This document shows, piece by piece, positions 11,369 to 21,923 of a DNA stretch of 64,000 bases. Each line of letters begins with the position of its first letter. Position 1 is the first letter of the stretch. A model generated the notes under the pieces. The model was not told the origin of the DNA, did not search any database, and saw only the letters and a list, made by a program, of their open reading frames with translations. The position numbers were made by a program, and so were the translations under genes. The DNA lies in assembly GCA_019914945.1 (NCBI GenBank), contig CM034108.1:5838001-5902000 (forward strand), in the 5' to 3' direction. This DNA is from Typha latifolia. Lineage: Eukaryota > Streptophyta > Magnoliopsida > Poales > Typhaceae.

Positions 11369-12298
11369 TTGTTTGCCGGTAGTGAGCTGGTCGCTGCTGT
11401 TGAGGGCATAGAATTGTTGCCACTTCGGTTGGGGAGGTAACCAATCTCATAGAGGATGCTTTTCGTTACGCCAGCCTACCTCTTTGGAATAGCTCCAAGG
11501 TCTGCCTAAGCTTTTCGCTTGCTTGGGAAGGTCCCTTCTTTTGCTACTATGATAGAGGTTTTTGTTGGGGAAGGTTTTCTCTTTTTTATGACAAGGGTGT
11601 TGGTTTTGGTAGGAAAGGAAGAAAGGGAAATTACGTGAATAGTGTGTGATTGCATGGGTTTGGAGGTTATGTAGTTTGGGTGGTTTTTTTTTCTGTTTTG
11701 GAGATGAGATTTGGGTGGTTTTTTTTTTGTTTTGGAGATGGGACAAGGCTAGTATTGTTAGGGAGTGGATAACTGGGCTCTTAGTTTGATTTGATCAAAG
11801 ATGGGTCTGCATTAATTGGTAGGTAGGGCATAGAGTCCGATGCAATGATGCTTATAGGAACCTGGATAAGCTTAGAGTCAAGCGTGTTGAGAGGTCGCAA
11901 GCTCGAAGTTGGTTTGTTCACATGATGGTTTAGGGAGGAAAGAATAAAATCTTCTAGAACTGCTTTAGAGGTTGCTATTTCGCTTTCGCTTCCATTTCCA
12001 TGCTTGCTTGGGGTAGAGCATTTTTGAGTTGAGTTGTCCCTACTAGGGTGTAGGCTCCTAGCCAAGTTGTTTGTCCTTCTCTAATGCCACAGCGACTAGA
12101 TTTTTGGCATTTCAATCGACTGGTTTTTCGGCGTTTCTCTGGGCGGGTGCCCAGATGGGTGGTCACCTTTCTTCTCCTTGAGCTTGAGGTATGTATGTGA
12201 GGCCAAGCAAGATTCAAAAACTTTGGTCTAAGAAGCTTGTAAAGTTTGGGGTGAAGGTGTTCAGGATATTCACTCTAAATCTTTGCCTCTGCCTTCCC

Positions 12299-12970
12299 TT
12301 GTGCATGCACCCTTCCGTTTCATGTCCTATTCAACCACAGAAGGTGCAATAACGCGACAATCTTTCGTACTGCACTCTAGTTTCTAAAAGGGATCTGTTT
12401 GGGAGAGTTATAGAGATGCTTCCCATTAGAGCTTTTGTGATATCCATGAGGACCCTTATTCTGATGAACTTTGACCATTAGGCTTCGTTGAGATTGTCCA
12501 CCGGAACATGATCTCCCACCTTGGCTACAAGAGTGAAAGCTGTTGTTTTTGACAAGTACTCCATTGGTAAACCATGGAACTGCACCCAAAATTCAGAGTG
12601 GGGAAAGCAACATGCTTTAGCTAGCACATTTTTGGTAAAATGGTTTAGAGCAAACAAATCTCGGTTAAACAACTATGGAGCGCCATACCAGACCTTCCAT
12701 CTGTCTATCAAAAGCTCGAAACAAGGAGGAAGGTATTCTTCCCTGCTTCAATGAAGTCTAGTCTTCCTTCTGGCGACCAAGCCTTCCACATGGCATAACG
12801 AGGGCCTGTAACGTTGAAGTGCTTGTTCGAGATGAGCTTGCTGTTAGGCCAGAGGTCAACACGTCTAGAAGGTAAGGTTGAGCCCTCCGGGAGGGATATG
12901 GTTTCTTCCATTTTGCTCTTTGATAAGAGCTCATAAGGAGAGTGCTATCTTCGTCTGCCGGCTTCATAGC
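12299..12970 (-). pseudogene. LINE ORF1 remnant (DUF4283-like domain plus zinc knuckle)
   Basis: Broken frames on the minus strand carry a DUF4283-type segment: AWSPEGRLDFIEAGKNTFLL (about 12790-12730), then FWVQFHGLPMEYLS (about 12590-12550). Further on, about 12355-12310 reads as a CCHC knuckle, C-x2-C-x4-H-x4-C, with a stop codon inside. This is the usual layout of plant LINE ORF1 nucleic-acid-binding proteins. Several stops and frameshifts make it non-functional. Confidence 0.65.
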
Positions 12971-13270
12971 TCAGAGAGAGATTGGGAGGACAATGTATTA
13001 GGTGGAGATGCTAGGAGGGGAGAGAGATTGGCGGAGTAATGGGGGGTGAGTTGCTCTGCAGGTTTCAGTGGTTAGAGCTGGGGCATAAAGAGCTGGAAGC
13101 GAGTTGCTAGAGACTAGAGGCTGGAGGAGAGGCAAGTAGCAGTTAGGGGAGAAGATTGGTTAGGGGAAGAAGCCTCGAGGACAGGCTAAGGGGAGTAGAG
13201 GTGAAGTGAGAAGTTCTTAGAAGAGAAGAAACCCTAGCAGAGCTAGCGGGAGAATATGATAGTATATAAT

Positions 13271-13924
13271 AGGGGAGTGGAGTTTTGAGTTTTTCTTTTT
13301 CTCAATAATCTTGATTGATTTCCTTATGCAAGTTTAAGTCAAAAATAATTTATTGTTTTAGAACTCTTTATTTGGTTTACACTTCTAAAGTCTAGGAGAT
13401 AATATTCTTTGTTGATTAGGAAATAAGTTTTGGTTGATCTTGAATATAAAGGTCCTAATTTAGTTGTGCTAGATTAGGGAAGATTAATTCATATTAGTTC
13501 GGATCGTGATATGATGTTATACATGTCAAGAAAAATTGTGAAGTAATGTAATTTTATTATGGAGAATTGAAGAAATTTTATTTTGTTCAGAATTTGACAT
13601 ATTATTCTTCCCTTCTTATCCTTCACATAGATTTTTTTTAAAACCAGCTAAAGGCTCCAAAACTTCATAACCTAATGTCCCTGGGCATAGGAGATCCTAA
13701 GCCTATCCTTCATCAGAATGGATTGAAGATTACGATACCTTAAGCCATCTCAAAAATGGAGGGTCTATTGTTATTACAAAATTTGGCTAACCAATTAGCA
13801 TAAAAATGTGATTTAGTTGTATATTAGTAAAGGATTTCATTATTGCTTTACTGTTTTCAATTATATTCTTGATACTTCAATTGCTTGAGTCATCTTCTAA
13901 GCCTTGTTTGAAGATTCGGAATCC
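13271..13924. other. Intergenic, no feature recognised
   Basis: AT-rich with no long open frame. I see no element ends or repeats that tie it to other parts of the window. Confidence 0.4.
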
Positions 13925-14110
13925 ATCTCCACAACAATCTTTTCCATGTTCTTCTCCTTTCAGCTTATGTGTCCCCCTCCCTTAGTGCCCAAGCTTCTGC
14001 TATTAAGGCAACCTCAGCATGACAAGGACTGGCACCTGCAAATAAAATATTGGCATTGGAATTCCTCCCTTCTTACTAGCTAGATCGCAAGATCCATCAA
14101 CAATGATTTC
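13925..14110 (-). pseudogene. RNase H-like domain fragment of a retroelement
   Basis: Read on the minus strand, a short frame includes VDGSCDLAS followed, in another frame, by CHAEVALIAEAWALREG. This resembles the RVT_3/RNase H core of plant LINE polyproteins, in which 'VDGS' and 'AEA.AL..G' are conserved. Frame changes and the tandem duplication at 14046-14161 break it. It is unlikely to be the missing 3' end of the LINE at 11036-13270, because it lies on that element's 5' side. Confidence 0.5.
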
Positions 14111-14161
14111 AAAATATTGGCATTGGAATTCCTCCCTTCTTACTAGCTAGATCGCAAGATG
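14046..14161. repeat. Two tandem copies of a ~65-bp segment
   Basis: The run starting 'aaatattggcattggaattc' and ending 'gctagatcgcaagat' occurs at about 14046-14094 and again at 14112-14160 with no clear differences. The near identity indicates a recent duplication within the RNase H fragment. Confidence 0.8.
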
Positions 14162-14793
14162 GAGGGGGAAACAAAGATGATCTTTCTTACCACACTTTCA
14201 TACACTATTGAACTCTTTTTATCCAGCGAGCCTGGTACTTTCTTTCCCTGTTATCTTGGTGGGCTATCTAATACACCAGTTAACACCAAGTCTGCCTGAA
14301 GATCTAAACCAGTGAAAATGTTCCATAGAGTTATCCAACAAATGCTACATTACCCATCGCTCCCAAATTGGTATATCTAGAAAGTAACTCTGAATTCTTC
14401 ATGTCAAATTGACACCAAATTGGTATATCAAAGCTGGCTCCAGTGTGAGTTAGTTAGTAGATGAAATTAGTGAACACAACTACAATCGAATTATGATGCA
14501 CCATATGTATGGACCTTGGATAAAGGTTGTAACTAGTGAATTCTGAACCTCAATGTCATGTCAACCCTTCTCTGTGTTCCTTTTTACTGTAAGTAGGACT
14601 AAAAGCTTGCATGCTGCTCTTATTAATTTCTCATGATGCAGATTTTAATGTTTTCATCAGATATGGTATCATATTCTTTAAGATCCTGGTTAGTATTTTG
14701 ATTGATAAGTTAATCAGTTGAAAATTTTCATGTATAGTGCTAGCTAGTTGCTGGCCATATGCATGACACTATAACATAAATCTTGGGTCAGAT
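14162..14793. other. Intergenic, no feature recognised
   Basis: No gene. 'ccaaattggtatat' occurs twice about 50 bp apart near 14370-14430. Nothing else could be assigned. Confidence 0.4.
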
Positions 14794-17700
14794 TGTTACC
14801 AACTAGATTTGGACCGATTCAGATGAAAGAAAATTATAAAAATTTAAGTGGTGGTAGCCTCATGAGTTAGAGTTCTAATAGTTATAGTTTCATCTAAATC
14901 GGAATTTTGAATGAAAAGATTTAAATAAAATAGTGGAGCAAAATCAGAATATGACAGAACAGTATATATCTAATGTTGCAACAGTTATCAGAGGGTGGTG
15001 AATGGTCATATAGTAGGGTGTCTGCTGGTGGAGAAAGATGGCTAGGGTTTGAAATATCAAAATGATTTTACGGCTATGATCTACTCCTAAAAAGATAAAA
15101 GCAATCTAATGGCTACGGTAAAAGATAAAAATGAAAAATATTAACTTAGCTAAACTCAGATTCATTCAATGATAATCAATTAGAGCTGCACTCCACATAT
15201 TTATAGATGCTAACCCTAGATCGACTTTCATTAGGATTTGCCTTATTAGCTATTCTAAGTCAACTAAGACTCTTACTTAATTAAATTAGAAATACATTAA
15301 ATAAATGCATAAATAAAAGTTACTTAGGAATTTAATATTATCATATTAAGCTCGAGATGGTATGGTCTAACCGAGATCGTATCATTCCACCATGCTTCCG
15401 CAACCTTGTCCTCAATGTGACTAATCTCTTACGTCCTTATACTCATACAACTTGTCGTGCTAATCAGTGAACTCAAGTTCATCCTCTTCGAGTCCACCTA
15501 GGAACATAACGTGGGCTAGTCGGCACTTGCATTTATGACTAGGGGTAAATCGGTGTCATAGTAAAAACACAAGCCTTTCCTTCTGCACTTTTCCAAGTCA
15601 TTGGGTACAAAGCAGCGTGAGATTATTTGTCGGTTGTCTACGCAAGCTGAATCAGGATAGGTGCAATCTCTAGTAGGCTGTGGGCTTGGGCCCTCTTTCT
15701 TTTCTCCTCCTTGCGAATTTGGTTCAACTGATCCAACTTAGATTTTATCAGAATAACTAAGGAGAAAGCCTTGTCAAAAGCAATGGGCCTCAAAGCCTTC
15801 GCCTCAGCCTAAATGTTAGGCTTGAGCCCATTGATGAAGGTATTTTTCAAGGCCAAGTTAGACCAGTTAGTGACTCGGTTGTAAATTCGCTCGAACTCCT
15901 CCTGGTAAGTTTGAATTATTATTGACTGAGTCAGCTTAGTCAACATAGCATGAAAGTCCTCGTACTAGGTCGTACCAAATCAAGCACAAAATGCATCTGC
16001 AAAGTCCTGCTAAGACACGAATGGTCGAGTCCGCTCAACTGACTAGCTAGACCTTTAGGTGGTTGGGCGTGCCATGGTACGTGAAAAACTACTCTACTAG
16101 ATAGGTCCAATCTAGTGGGTCTCCTCTAGAGAATTGAAAAATTAAGCTTGATGATTTAAGCTTGGATCCTAAACGGTGGCATGTCATCATGGGCTAAGTG
16201 ACGTCGTGGTCAAGGCTGGTCATGTGGGTCATAGGCCCACAGGTCCGGCTCATGTTGTGCCTGAGCCGCATGCGATTTTGGCTCAGTCTAATGGCGTGGG
16301 CCTACTGGGTCATTCCACCATTCATCCTCAAGCTTGTACTCGTGCTCGGGGTCATGTTCATAGGTTGCAAGCTAGTTTGCACGAGATGGTCGAACAGCTT
16401 AGCAAAAATTTGGCCTGCCTTAGAAATGGTGCACTTCATCACATTTATGCAAATAACCTAACCCTAACCCTAGGGCTGAATTTAGAATTCGGCCTAGGGG
16501 CACCGCCATAGATTGCATGGGGGTGGCAGTGACTAGGTTCGATCATGGGTCAGCAACAATTAGCTCCTAATTATTCCTCGCGACGGTGAACGGTGGTGGA
16601 AGGCCGAACTCAAGCTCGAGCTAATGCAACAACGGCCATGGCGCATCACTAGTGGGTCCACCGCCTCACGACGGTTGTAGAAGGGACTTGTGGCCCCATT
16701 GTAGGGGAGTGGCGGCAGCGGGAGGCCACGACAAAGCCACCCCGATTAGGGGTAGCTTCTCGTAGTAGTGGTCGTCGAATTCAACAACTTGACAGTTGTC
16801 GACGGTTGCGGTAGCCACCATTGGCTGGTATTCAGCTCAGAAAAGCTAGTCGTGGTCACTAGTGTCATGGAAGAGCTAGCCCCGTGGCCACCAGCTACGG
16901 TTTCTTGCAGTATAAACCGTCGTTGCTGGCGCTCTAGGCTCGAGTGCGGGTAGTCCGAGAAAGGTGTCAAATGTGGAGTTTGGCACCGGTGGGGGCTGGA
17001 TCGCTGCTGGTGGAAAGATAGGGTTTTTGGTCATAGCTTTCACTGTGCACGGGTTGGTCGTGGTGGGCTAGGAGAACTGTCGTCAAGGCCTAGATTAAAT
17101 CCTTGATGACGATTTGGATCTCCTTCGCGATCCTTTCAGAGCTCTCCTTTAATTCGACCGAAAATTCTTTAAAAAATGTCTTTGCCCATGCTAGCGACTT
17201 GTTGTCGATAGTTGCTGGTGGTGGAGAAACTTCAACAGGAACGGAGATGAGTTCCTGGTCCTCCATGGTTGATCTCTCCTTATTCATTTTAGATCACATG
17301 TTAACTTTGGTACCAATGTTATGAACTAAATTTGGACTGATTCGGACATAAGAAAATTATGAAAATTTAGATAGTAGTAGCCTCGTGAGTTGGGGTTATA
17401 ATAATTCTAGTTTCACCTAAATCAAAGGTCTAGATGAAAAGACATAAATAAAATAGTGGAGCAAGGTTAGAATAGGGTAGAAAGATAAATATATGATGTT
17501 GCAGTGATTGTTGGAGTGGCTGCTGGTGGAGGAAGATGACTAGGGTTTGGAAGATCAAAATGATTCTACAACTATAATTTACTCCTAGAAATAAAAAGAC
17601 AACGAAAATATTAACTTGGCTAAACTCATATTCATTCATAATAATTAATTAGGGTTGCACTTCATATATTTATATAGGCTAACCCTAGACCGACTTTCAT

Positions 17701-17839
17701 TAGGATTTACGACTCTTACTTAACTATATTAGAAATACATCAAATAAATGTATAAATAAAAGATAATTGAGGATTTAATCCTATCAAATTAAGCTCGAGA
17801 CAGTCTAATCTAGCCCATAATCTAGCCCAGATTGTTTCA
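14794..17839 (-). mobile_element. Gag-only LTR retroelement, copy A (TR-GAG type)
   Basis: Two related LTRs in direct orientation, at 14794-15384 (3' LTR) and 17317-17839 (5' LTR), flank about 1.9 kb. On the minus strand the LTRs start TGATACGATC or TGAAACAATC and end GGTAACA or CATAACA. A primer-binding site resembling the initiator-Met tRNA complement (TTGGTACCAAAGTT) sits at 17303-17316, directly after the 5' LTR. Inside are only gag-like remnants; no protease, reverse transcriptase or integrase is visible. It is the same family as 30621-33683 in opposite orientation. No clean target-site duplication was found. This matches the described class of gag-only, non-autonomous LTR elements (TR-GAG). 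Confidence 0.7.
15385..17316 (-). pseudogene. Broken gag region of copy A
   Basis: Near the 5' end on the minus strand, 17266 onward reads MEDQELISVPVEVS and then LAWAKTFFKEFSVE. The same phrase order opens copy B (MEDQELISIPIGVS). Further on, plus positions 15990-15720 resemble on the minus strand the gag body of copy B. Positions 15600-15540 carry a zinc-knuckle relic reading CFYYD, where CxxC would be expected. Stops and frameshifts are frequent. The role would have been nucleocapsid formation. Confidence 0.6.
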
Positions 17840-18129
17840 TCATATGAATCACATATTTGATGTAGTGAGCTTCTTTAAATAAAAAAGGCTTGTAAATTGT
17901 TCCTGTCTATTATGGAATGCTAGCTACTAAAACAGATTGGTTGAATAACAGGATATAAACTTCACACCAAGGATAAGAGCTGCAGGAGATTTTAATCAAA
18001 CCAAATGAGTTATCTGAAGTGCAGAAGAAAAAAAAAATCTGACACCACTCTTTTTGAATTCTAGAGAAAGTTAAATCTAAGCAGAACTAAAAAAGAAAAG
18101 TTTAAGGAAGAAAAATAAAAATAAGCTAC

Positions 18130-19646
18130 TGCAATGAACTTCAAACACTCCTACGTTCAATTTCTTCTTCAGCATCCATATAGTTCTTCCAGTACCAATG
18201 CTTCTTCCACACCCTCTCGTCATCTCATCGATCGGCACGTTCTTCATCTCAGGTATCAAGAAGATGGTGAATAACCCCATGATCATGATCCACACGGCGA
18301 AGAAGAAGAAGATGCCAGCTCTCATGTGGCACATCATGGAGAGGAAGGCTTGAGCTATGAGGAAGGTGAAGAGCATGTTGGAGCTAACTGCAAAGAAGAA
18401 ACTTGCAGTTCTCGTCTCAAGGGGAAATGTCTCACTTGGAATCAACCAACCTAGAGGACCCCAAGACCATGCAAAGCTTGCTACGAATAAGCATACCAAT
18501 ATCACCACAACTACAACTATTGCCAAGTGAGGGCTTAGGTTGTTGCTGGTCTTCAAACACAGTTGCAAAATAATCCCAATTGCAATCTGCAAAATCGATT
18601 AAAAGCGTTCAATAAAACAAAGGAAAAGAACAAGAAAAAAGACTAGAAAACAAACAAGCATGTTAAGATGAAGGAAATGAAACCTGAGAGGCCAACATCT
18701 GGACACAAGCTTGAAGCAACAAAGCCTTCCTTCCGACCCTATCGACCAGGAAGACGGAGACGACGGTCGAGAGCACGTTGACCGACCCAGTTATAACCGC
18801 AGAAAGCAAAGATCCATCGTTCTTGAATCCCATGGTCTGGAAGAGCACCGGCGCGTAGAACATGATTGCGTTGATCCCCGTGAACTGCTGGAACACTTGC
18901 ATCAAGATGGCGATCACGAGCTGCGGACGGCTGGATCTCTTCATCAGGTTCCAGAACGGGCTGGTGATCCGGCGCGCAGCCTCGCACGCTTGAACTATCT
19001 CGTCGAACTCGCTGTCGACGTTCTCGCTCCCGCGTATCTTCTTGAGCATCTTCAGGCCCTCGTCCGGCCACTGCCGCTCGACGAGGCTCGTCGGGGTCTC
19101 GGTGATGATTAAGGAGCCCACGAAGAGGAGTATCGCTGGCACCCAGAGGGGTGGAAGTTGGTCGTGTAGTAGTTGACTATGTTGGCTATGAGGATTCCAA
19201 TAGTTACTAGTAGTTGGAAGAGGATGTTGAGCCCTCCTCTGTATTTGACTGGTGCGATCTCTGATAAGAACAAGGGAATTGCCTGCAAGACCAAGGACAC
19301 CATTGATCCACGCTACATTAACTTTCACCTATTGAGACAAAAAAAAAACAACAAAAGGAACATCGTAAATACTGGATAGAGAAACCAGTGATGATGAAGT
19401 CACACATGGATAAATCCATCCATATAATGTTTGATATAATTGAGCTCATTGATCCTGGGATTAACTTGATGGATGTGGTGGCATGTATATACCACAGCGT
19501 TGCCCAGAGCGGCACACTACTCAATCCCAATCCAATCTTGATGCTTTACTTGTAAAGACTAATAAGATAAGACTACTATTTTATTCTTTAACTTATATTA
19601 GCATGGCAGACTTAGGTCATCTGGTATGGCTCTTATATATATATAT

Positions 19647-19725
<79 letters not shown>

Positions 19726-20627
19726 TTTTAGATCTCATACATACCGAGGAAGAAAGAGGTAACATATAATTAAGCCGAAGAGAAAAGGATAATAAACCTG
19801 ATTTCCGAATCCCACGCCAACTCCAAGCAAGATCCTTCCGATGATCAGCATAGCAAGATCCTGCGCCGCAGCGTTTAGCACGACGCCGGCCAAGAAGAAG
19901 ATGGACGCCGCCTGCATGGTCCGCTTCCTGCCGAAGCTGCTGCACGTCTTGGAGGCGAAGAAGCTCGAGACGAGGGCAGCGAGGTAGAGGGACGAGGTGA
20001 AGAGCTGAAGGCCCTGGTTGTCATATTTACAGTAATTGTTCTCTGCTTCCTTATGTGCACGGCAGGGAAGAACTTCTCCAAGAAATCGTCCATAGATGTT
20101 ACTCCCCCTAGGTATCACAAGAAAGATCAAACTTATGGTAAATATGGCGACACTAGATCTTTTGAATATGGTTATACTAGAAAGTAATAGAAGGAAAAAC
20201 AGCAGATCATTGTATTTTCTCATAAAAAAAATAGAGAAAAAAAGAAAAAAATCTGTGTGTATCAAGATCTATAATCTGTCTATCATATCTCTTTTGGTAG
20301 ATCTAAAAATAAAAAAGGAATAAATACTACGATAAAAAAAAAACTATCTCTTTGGTAAATCTATGATCTATCTATCAAGAATGAAAAGATAAAAGAATAT
20401 TTTAGTTTATCATCAATAGATTTCTACTAAATCCGAAGATCCAAAACAAAACCTAATTAAGAACAACAATAGGAGATCGGGTCATACCAGAAATTCCAAT
20501 ATCATATCCAAACATTAGTCCTCGCTGCAATTACTGCACATATTATCACGTAAAATATTATCTTCCCCTCAAACTCTTGCGGACTCTCGTTGGCATCGTT
20601 GGCATTCGGAACCACGAAGCTCGGCAT
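18130..20627 (-). pseudogene. Decayed tandem copy of the STP sugar transporter
   Basis: The four exons of the intact STP gene are recognisable in the same order: about 20488-20627, 19798-20107, 18684-19282 and 18130-18587. Splice sites and most of the sequence are conserved, but each exon has a frame-breaking deletion relative to the intact copy. Exon 1 lost 5 bp after the 'MFGYDIG' coding segment begins, exon 2 lost 10 bp net in the extracellular loop, exon 3 lost 28 bp covering the [10 protein letters not shown] segment, and exon 4 lost 1 bp near the PETK-like tail (here PEMK). A full-length transporter cannot be made. The high residual identity suggests a fairly recent duplication followed by relaxed selection. 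Confidence 0.93.
19646..19723. repeat. (TAA)n microsatellite in intron 2 of the STP pseudogene
   Basis: An uninterrupted TAA/ATA trinucleotide run of roughly 25 units follows a short (TA)n run. It is absent from the matching intron of the intact STP gene (3413-3613), so it expanded after the duplication. Confidence 0.95.
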
Positions 20628-20699
20628 CTTCACTTCTCCTCCTTCTCTCAATTCTATCTCTATAAAACTCTCTGAAAAATATGAGAAGTATAACAGAAA

Positions 20700-20760
20700 A
20701 ATATGAGAGGTATAACAGAGGGATTGTATTTATAGAGGAGAAAAAAGAGAAAAAAAATGT
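20700..20760 (-). promoter_or_regulatory. Single TATA-box region of the STP pseudogene
   Basis: The plus strand reads GGGATTGTATTTATAGAGG at about 20720-20738, which gives TATAAATACAATCCC on the minus strand. It is the single-copy equivalent of the 29-bp unit repeated four times upstream of the intact gene. Confidence 0.6.
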
Positions 20761-21923
20761 GAGAGGAGATTGACGGTTGGGATGAAGTAATATATAGTCG
20801 AAATATAGAATTAATTTTGGATAATAATTGACATCTCATCTCAATATAATTCCATCGGGTTTTATAACTAACATATCTTTTTATAATATATTTCGATCTA
20901 GTGAATATAATATCTTTTTATAATTCGATTTATGATGAATATAATACGGTAAATTGACATCTCTGTTTATAATTTGATATCTCTGTTTATAATTTGATGT
21001 ACGGTGAATATAGCGGAGGAATAGGAGAGAAAGAATATAGATTAAGTTTAAGTTGAGAAACTTTTAAATAACACTCTCTCTTTTTATAAATATCATATCA
21101 TGCCTCATTTAGTTTTAATTAACAAGTTCTAAAATATCATTGCCCAGTTCCAAAATTCAAACTTTTTAAAAAAAGAAAACAATTTGTGAATTTATTTTTA
21201 GTAATTTTGTTTAATTTGAGATTAGATTATATAATGTCTCAAAAATAACGATAAGTTGTCATACAAGATGGGCAAATTATAACTTATACTTGGCTTGATT
21301 TTTTTATTTTGTACTTTAAACTTAAATACTTAACATTCTTGTATACAATTATTAAATTTTCTATGCAAAACTAATGGTTTAGATAACCAAACAATTTTTA
21401 TTACAGTTGTCACTAATATTGATGTTAGTAGTATATTTTTAGATAACCAACCTACCTATACTCATCAAATCAAATGATATTTTTTTTCGGAGGTAATTAA
21501 GTATTTTCAAATTTTATTTAATGTTTGATTCATGATTGCAATTTAGTTCAGATCTTAAGTGCTTAAGTTTAAAATATATAAGGCTAAGTTGAAATTGTAT
21601 CAAACTAGGGGCTAAATTATAGTTTTATCCACTTTAAACAGAAACTATTGTCAAACTATAAAAAGCACAAAAATGGGATGTTATTCTAAAATGTGTAGCG
21701 TTGATATTTATCAAGTTTTTTTTATTTAATGTTGGCACAGACTGGAATTATCCCAGAAATTCTAAAATATTTAAAGATTTGGGATGAGAGAGATATTCGA
21801 GATGAGAGAGATATTCGAGTTGGTAAATTGTTGTACACTATCTAAACTAGTTGTTTTGATAATTAAGAAAAGAAATGGAGATATTTCAAAAGCATCATAT
21901 ATTTTAGTGATTTTGTAATTAAC
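20761..21923. other. Intergenic; second-family dispersed repeat at 21190-21460
   Basis: No gene. The part at about 21190-21460 matches 5200-5520 and 7430-8075 ('tagtaattttgtttaat', 'gggcaaattataac', 'aaaactaatggtt', 'ataaccaaacaatttttatt') and has no insertion where 7660-8014 sits. Short direct repeats ('gatatctctgtttataattt' at about 20960-20997) lie upstream of the pseudogene. Confidence 0.5.

Larger units (their letters stand above)
11036..13270 (-). mobile_element. LINE (L1-type) retrotransposon, 3' part missing
   Basis: Read on the minus strand, a purine/pyrimidine-biased leader (about 13270-12970) is followed by ORF1 remnants (12970-12300) and then the start of ORF2 (11368 down to about 11085). 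The element stops inside the ORF2 endonuclease region. Reverse transcriptase, RNase H and poly(A) are absent. Plant LINE copies are usually cut at the 5' end, so loss of the 3' part points to a later deletion or rearrangement. Confidence 0.75.
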
